Assembly (NCBI GenBank): GCA_000433035.1
Contig: FR890813.1
Location: 131,017-195,016, forward strand
Direction: 5' to 3'
Origin: Staphylococcus sp. CAG:324
GTDB lineage: Bacteria; Bacillota_I; Bacilli_A; ML615J-28; CAG-313
Length of the DNA: 64,000 nucleotides
The translations under genes and the position numbers were made by a program. Below are positions 61,101 through 64,000 of this stretch, piece after piece; positions within the stretch are counted from its first letter, which is position 1, and each line of letters opens with the position of its first letter. The notes beneath the pieces are model-generated. The model did not search any database and had not been told where the DNA came from. It saw only the letters and a program-made list of their open reading frames with translations.

Positions 61101-62132
61101 TGTTTCCCATTCGTCTCGTAATCCACCTATACACATTAATCCTGATTGCAAATCATAATCATAATAACAAAAGGCATTAGTATCCATATTTGAACCATAA
61201 AACGCAGGATATGCTACGTTCACTTTATTTGTAATATTAATTCCTTGTTCATTAATAAATTTTTGACCCATTGCGAGACTTTGAGCAACTTTAAACGATC
61301 TATTTAAGACGTTTGATTCTGCTAATCCACCTGGATCATCTAGTTCAATTCCATATGGAATTTGTATTGTTCCAAAGTCTCCATTTCTATCAAAAAAGCC
61401 AACATTTATCGAATTAGTAATTACACTATAAGACAAAAACTCTTCAATTATTCCATCTACAATACTCCAATCTGTTAACACTTCTCCGGCAAGGTCTAAT
61501 ATATTAAGCCAGTCCTTTTGAATTTTAAATGTTTTACTCTCAGGACATATACGTACACGAAGTTCTATACCATTAAACATATCAATTATTCCACTTACCG
61601 GATGTAATAATTCTTTCCAACTTAATGCATCCGTAAAAACATAATCACCATTATCATCTGTATATCCCTCTTCTAAAATTATTGATGTCAATGGACTATC
61701 ATTATTATAATAAATATAATATAATTGCACTTTCATATATTTTAAAGGAATATAGTCTCCATTTGAAGTAGGTTGCCATTCTAAATGAACTTTAATACCA
61801 TCTTCCTCTGGATTTCTTGATGAACTCCTTAAATTTTCATTTGGAACAATATGATTTATTGCACTTGAATTATATAATCCGTATTCTATTCCTATATCAT
61901 CCAAGCCCAAATTTCCTAATTCATATTGAGATTTCATTGCTTTATTCCAAGCATCATCTAATGAAATATTACTAGTATATGTCATTCCAGCAAACGAATA
62001 AGAAAAAAATTGATCAGTACTTGCTATAGTGATATTTGACTCATCATCAGATGCATATACAATCAAAGAATTGCTAAAAACAACAGAACCAATGGTCAAT
62101 AAGCAAATTAATAATAAAAATATCTTCTTCAT
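58101..62132 (-). CDS. Large secreted zinc metallopeptidase with BspA-type leucine-rich repeats
   Basis: This 1343-residue protein has a clear signal peptide (about 1-27, KKIFLLLICLLTIGSVV). The peptidase part has the zinc motif HEYGH (H347, E348, H351) and, about 60 residues on, WSEGWAEAF, where Glu412 may be the third ligand of a gluzincin. Residues about 660-780 form BspA/LRR_5 repeats (IDDSAFENCSSLTSV-like). The rest has several beta-sandwich regions and an Ig-like segment (NESVAKVTNYGTVLG) near 1260. No LPxTG or transmembrane anchor is visible, so it is probably released or held non-covalently. ATG at 62132 follows AGAAGG; a longer frame from 62153 overlaps the lipoprotein gene. Confidence 0.85.
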   Translation of the reverse strand: MKKIFLLLICLLTIGSVVFSNSLIVYASDDESNITIASTDQFFSYSFAGMTYTSNISLDDAWNKAMKSQYELGNLGLDDIGIEYGLYNSSAINHIVPNENLRSSSRNPEEDGIKVHLEWQPTSNGDYIPLKYMKVQLYYIYYNNDSPLTSIILEEGYTDDNGDYVFTDALSWKELLHPVSGIIDMFNGIELRVRICPESKTFKIQKDWLNILDLAGEVLTDWSIVDGIIEEFLSYSVITNSINVGFFDRNGDFGTIQIPYGIELDDPGGLAESNVLNRSFKVAQSLAMGQKFINEQGINITNKVNVAYPAFYGSNMDTNAFCYYDYDLQSGLMCIGGLRDEWETMLHEYGHFVHASLNLFPFSWADYAAYAISSIFGVDGGVNPEHLGYEDHISDPNYGKGKNVGTKFAWSEGWAEAFSYIVQDYYWNDYYLSGTNLNTVGLEGVHPLNTTIFKYKTNCCEGQEDAITLFLNNLYNLQIDGLEMFLSSIKPGYINGEKIQTISKFVDNLLANYPTYHEEVGEILSNCHISSKLNPISSFDTYNPPVISWQINGSQYTPLNQFEIKFYDVNGNEKYNINNVISTKAYNDIFQYEISNSEWNNILTILGDSSEFGIEIYCYNTTGMLTGPYPSNRVICDTPYFFDFMLDETTNTYTINGITNVQSDDSVIIPNYYNNKKITKINDSAFLNCTQLSAIELPLYLEEIGSSVFKECSSLSSITISSSVQYIDDSAFENCSSLTSVIVVRAVTGITNLGSNAFDGCSTSLQIVVPQNRIAEYKNKVYWSSYKSKIVPNNTSYSEIDLNCLIDEEESVTLNAGYNKLYKLVADCTRSYKFVTDVSSKIIVYNSDMTMAYSGDNSLTAYLNKGTYYLSIEHSTITTSGTININYKLAYPTDGTAISYNSTNGTNISSSLHLTENDMCHARLKYTNNQGAGIYKFTLYAGANVIYPEYAIQVYTDADRNNLLSMYSVNELNILAQSNENENIIYVNLPENGTYYIDVTLPSNNYSILTFNVESIEANNINYLNSLSVIGFNVIFENSNAQSYFEEVTISHRSEIQLDILTSGIINNNIKVYVFEKVRDPGYEPGINYYYIETVHINEITSSNSSPVYTIVLNPGTYYFGYAENEDNVNINYALRRMVDYTMNMADTLVADPYYEGYELGSEVNLNNGLCDNYNITEGFTRNIYLMVEDRLTDPMSRLDYDWYSSNESVAKVTNYGTVLGMPIDEDTTVTIYAVLKADSSILYYKVFTILNDEEEDLIEIELEMSYSYSEENGEYQLELNSANCPYPMIQYYNWNVNNESNEEVLLNYWGNVTSTGPCEVLIVGTYNLNNRVRIFITLTIEE

Positions 62133-62142
62133 ATGGCCTTCT

Positions 62143-62802
62143 TTATCTTGCATACATATATACTAATTTTTTTTCTTCGTCATAATGGTATTTAATTTCA
62201 ATACCATCATACTTACTACCAAAGTCCAATAAGTACTTATTATTGATTGAATCATAATAAATTGGAACAACTGCAAAATAAAATTTTTTACTATAATTTT
62301 CTGTTGATTCTTCTATCCAATTTATATATTCAGGTGTTAATTTTAATTTAATACCCTCATTTTCTTTAGAAAAAATAGGTGGTTTAGAATTAAAGAAATT
62401 ACTTTCTCCTAAATTTGCTTTATAATAATCTGATAAAAAGACTTCTTTATCTATCTCTTCAATAAGAATGCTCTTTTCAAAGTTTTTGTAATCATCACAA
62501 ATACTATTTGATGGTTGTCGCTCTAAATATATATAACTTGCAAAACAAATTAATTCATATTGTTTGTTATCTACACTATTTAATAAAGATTCTATTCTTG
62601 CTTCATTCCATCCATATTTAATATTTAACATTATATCATTTTTTTCAAAATAAAATCCATCAATAATTTTAGTTGGATCTCCATAAATCTCATATATTAT
62701 GTAAGCCATTTGATAATTAACATTTGGTTTAGTATAAAAATGTAATTCTGTCTTTTCCTCTCTTTCACATCCAGCTAAACACATTATAAACATTAAACTC
62801 AT
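62143..62802 (-). CDS. Putative lipoprotein of unknown function with uncertain start
   Basis: This 219-residue protein has a perfect lipobox, LAGC (Cys12), then a charged mature domain with many Tyr, Lys and Glu and no recognised family. The first ATG (62802) gives a signal lacking the usual basic n-region and has no ribosome binding site. In frame upstream, eight codons from ATA at 62826 would add IKKVFLVF, a proper n-region, and an AGGAG lies at workable distance. Either a rare AUA start or a one-base indel is implied. It ends 10 bp before the metallopeptidase start, so the two are cotranscribed. Confidence 0.7.
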   Translation of the reverse strand: MSLMFIMCLAGCEREEKTELHFYTKPNVNYQMAYIIYEIYGDPTKIIDGFYFEKNDIMLNIKYGWNEARIESLLNSVDNKQYELICFASYIYLERQPSNSICDDYKNFEKSILIEEIDKEVFLSDYYKANLGESNFFNSKPPIFSKENEGIKLKLTPEYINWIEESTENYSKKFYFAVVPIYYDSINNKYLLDFGSKYDGIEIKYHYDEEKKLVYMYAR

Positions 62803-62822
62803 AAAAACTAAAAATACTTTCT

Positions 62823-62918
62823 TTATTTCACATCACTCCTTTCAATCATATTAACTTTATTACTTAATAATACATTTTCAAAGATAATCACCATATTTAA
62901 AAAATAAATCTTAATCAT
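62823..62918 (-). CDS. Short upstream ORF (31 codons) overlapping the lipoprotein start
   Basis: ATG at 62918 is preceded by GGGAGGTG at ideal spacing and opens 31 codons (MIKIYFLNMVIIFENV...). The frame ends in TAA at 62823-62825, overlapping the ATA that could start the lipoprotein. It may be a translated leader that couples to the lipoprotein, or the true 5' part of that gene separated by a frameshift. Too short for family assignment. Confidence 0.45.
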   Translation of the reverse strand: MIKIYFLNMVIIFENVLLSNKVNMIERSDVK

Positions 62919-62957
62919 GTGTAACACCTCCCGTTATTTATATTATATGTTATAAAT

Positions 62958-62985
62958 ACAAAAAACTCCCTTATTTCTAAGAGAG
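62958..62985 (-). terminator. Terminator hairpin in the leader of the lipoprotein-peptidase operon
   Basis: CTCTCTTA and TAAGGGAG (one G-U pair) around a GAAA loop, then TTTTTT on the minus strand. It lies between a promoter (63075-63103) and the genes, so it either ends a small RNA or acts as an attenuator. An upstream segment, TCTAAGA (63043-63049 region), could pair with TCTTAGA in its 5' arm. Confidence 0.65.
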
Positions 62986-62986
62986 C

Positions 62987-63043
62987 TTAATAATATCTTT
63001 GGTTATGCAATTCTAAATACTTTAAGTTAATTATTACAACCAT
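62987..63043 (-). CDS. Possible 18-codon leader peptide
   Basis: ATG at 63043 opens MVVIINLKYLELHNQRYY and stops at TAA directly before the terminator hairpin. No good ribosome binding site is present, so translation is doubtful. Confidence 0.2.
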   Translation of the reverse strand: MVVIINLKYLELHNQRYY

Positions 63044-63074
63044 CTTAGAGTATGAGTTTTTCTCCCACACCTTT

Positions 63075-63103
63075 ATTATACTAAATAATGGTTTAAAAGT
63101 AAA
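63075..63103 (-). promoter_or_regulatory. Sigma-A promoter of the leader RNA
   Basis: TTTACT (63098-63103), a 17-bp spacer and TATAAT (63075-63080) on the minus strand. Transcript would start near 63068. Confidence 0.6.
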
Positions 63104-63126
63104 TATAATTGATTATGTTTCTTAGA

Positions 63127-63248
63127 CTTTTGCAGCTTTTGCTGGGTGATTTTCTATATATAAATTTTATAATCACATCAATCATTTGTACTTATATATA
63201 ATATCAAAATTATAGTTCTTAGCAGCAAAAGAACAAAAGCTGCAAAAG
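63127..63248. repeat. MITE-like element with 14-bp terminal inverted repeats
   Basis: CTTTTGCAGCTTTT (63127-63140) and its exact complement AAAAGCTGCAAAAG (63235-63248) flank 94 bp of AT-rich DNA. A second copy of CAGCAAAAG beside the right arm also pairs with the left side. The compact size and lack of coding fit a miniature inverted-repeat element or a long hairpin RNA. Confidence 0.5.
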
Positions 63249-63425
63249 ATATTTTTTTGGTGTATTTCTTAAGTATAAGTTATCAATCGCTCAAATTTGG
63301 TCCACACCCTCTTAACCTTGAGGGCCTCAGCATTTTCACTTCAAGAATTAAAGTCTGCTACAACCCTTTAAATAGGTGCTGAAATCTGCTCTGGTCTATG
63401 AATCGTTTGTGTTTTTGATGTAGTA

Positions 63426-63595
63426 TATCCAAGAAATAAAGCAATGGCTAATACATGTATACTTCATAATAATTAATAAGATTATAATCCAATTAGTGAA
63501 TCTAAGTGAAACCTAATATGAAAAGTATCTATATATTATCTTCTATAGAATAGTTTTCTATTTAAGTATTACTTGCTATCGCTATTTCTTGGATA
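63426..63595. repeat. Second inverted-repeat element
   Basis: TATCCAAGAAATA (63426-63438) and TATTTCTTGGATA (63583-63595) are exact complements. With gaps, the match continues inward to a shared TAATAC, about 29 bp in all. The 170-bp unit is AT-rich and noncoding. Confidence 0.5.
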
Positions 63596-63602
63596 AATAA
63601 AA

Positions 63603-63644
63603 AGAGGTACACGTCAACACACATGGTGTACTTCGCATACCTCT
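63603..63644 (-). terminator. Terminator-like hairpin
   Basis: AGAGGTA and TACCTCT arms close an irregular stem; on the minus strand TTTTTATTT follows. No recognised gene lies upstream on the minus strand within the window. Confidence 0.45.
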
Positions 63645-63980
63645 AAATTTAAAACTAGTTTAACTACTTAATATGACTCATGGTATATTTTTTAAATATT
63701 CTAAACTTTATAAGTAACATCTATTTATTTAGGGGTTATTTTTTTGATGTAATATTACTTAAAAATATTTATTACTACTTTATTACCCAGTTTATCACCC
63801 ACATTAAAATTTAGGTTCGATTCCCCATACACAATCAAAACACATACATTCGAATCCCTTAAGAAAAGATAAACTCTATAAACACACAATTACATCTATT
63901 TTTGATGTTAAACTCTATAAAATTTTACTAAAAACCTTTAAAATACCACCTAAAATGCAAAAAAAGCCTTCATTAGTGAA

Positions 63981-64000
63981 GTGAACCCCATTTAGTTCAC
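63981..64000. repeat. Palindrome at the window edge, possible IS terminus
   Basis: GTGAAC and GTTCAC flank CCCATTTA. The CCCCATTTAG core resembles terminal repeats of some IS3-family elements, but the window ends here so this cannot be tested. Confidence 0.25.

Larger units (their letters stand above)
63104..64000. other. Gene-free right end with mobile-element relics
   Basis: About 900 bp without an intact gene. It holds two inverted-repeat elements (63127-63248 and 63426-63595), a hairpin at 63603-63644 and a palindrome at the edge. A minus-strand fragment near 63275-63345 reads like protein (NAEALKVKRVWTKFERLI) but is bounded by stops, suggesting a decayed gene. CCCTC/GAGGG near 63306-63324 forms another small stem. 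Confidence 0.5.

Noticed and set aside
63811..63830. TTAGGTTCGATTCCCCATA, resembling the T-arm of a tRNA
   Set aside because: The stem does not pair (TTAGG versus CCCCA) and no anticodon or D-arm can be found upstream. A second TTCGAATCCC at about 63852 also lacks a stem. At most remnants of an attachment site.
1..64000. Possible UGA=Trp code as in many Mollicutes
   Set aside because: Proteins use TGG for Trp, and two genes (DUF1295 and atpZ) end in TGA exactly where the family ends or the next gene begins.
1..64000. CRISPR arrays, rRNA and intact transposases
   Set aside because: No regularly spaced direct repeats, no rRNA-like sequence and no transposase-length open frame were seen.

Overview
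The window reads as a chromosomal segment of a very AT-rich, endospore-forming Firmicute of class Bacilli, most likely from the Erysipelotrichia/Mollicutes-like side of that class. The reasons are low GC, strong GGTGA/AGGAGG ribosome binding sites, Bacilli-type gene order around the ATP synthase operon, and clear sporulation genes (spoIIQ, spoIIR, sspI, a CotY/CotZ coat protein, a possible CotO-like protein). Almost all genes stop with TAA or TAG. Only two of about 57 inspected genes stop with TGA, but those two argue against a UGA=Trp code. I see no rRNA, tRNA or CRISPR array.

Layout. 0-10 kb: partial YihY/BrkB membrane protein; pepP with a FabT-like MarR regulator; acpP; tex; pncC; yigZ; a DUF1295 membrane protein; and the tRNA-modification pair mnmL-mnmM. 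10-31 kb: a conserved core, read right to left as rpsF-ssb-rpsR, a DegV protein, gdpP fused to rplI, dnaB, prfA, alr, prmC, tsaC, spoIIR, a GNAT-like gene, rpiB, atpZ-atpI-atpBEFHAGDC, pyk, ywzB and spoIIQ. The ATP synthase c subunit carries a sodium-binding signature. 31-38 kb: HAD phosphatase, patatin, DJ-1 protein, trmB, pepV, sspI, a membrane-anchored EIIB-like domain lacking its cysteine, the coat protein, a ZIP transporter and an ECF S component. 38-45 kb: a four-gene envelope operon (amidase, epimerase, lipoprotein glycosidase with five InlB-type repeats, SGNH hydrolase). 45-52 kb: udk, a membrane protein, an ABC exporter, malQ, a coat-like protein, coaX and a perR-rbr oxidative stress unit under a PerR box.

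52-64 kb is looser and accessory-like: fucO, a CoA-disulfide reductase with rhodanese domain, a DUF4143 ATPase, a small unknown protein, and a lipoprotein plus a 1343-residue secreted zinc metallopeptidase with BspA-type leucine-rich repeats, preceded by a structured leader with a terminator. Long gene-poor stretches carry inverted repeats that look like MITEs or insertion-sequence relics.

Functional threads. (1) Sporulation: forespore-type promoters of matching form (GTATA, 17-18 bp, CATAATA) precede spoIIQ and sspI, a weaker copy precedes spoIIR, and a mother-cell-type promoter precedes the coat gene. (2) Membrane lipid control: a FabT-like regulator has a FabT-type palindrome over its own -35 box, next to acpP and not far from a DegV/FakB-like protein. 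(3) c-di-AMP and translation: GdpP and bL9 share one reading frame, but an internal Shine-Dalgarno sequence could also yield free bL9. Where a start differs from the longest open frame, it was chosen from the ribosome binding site.
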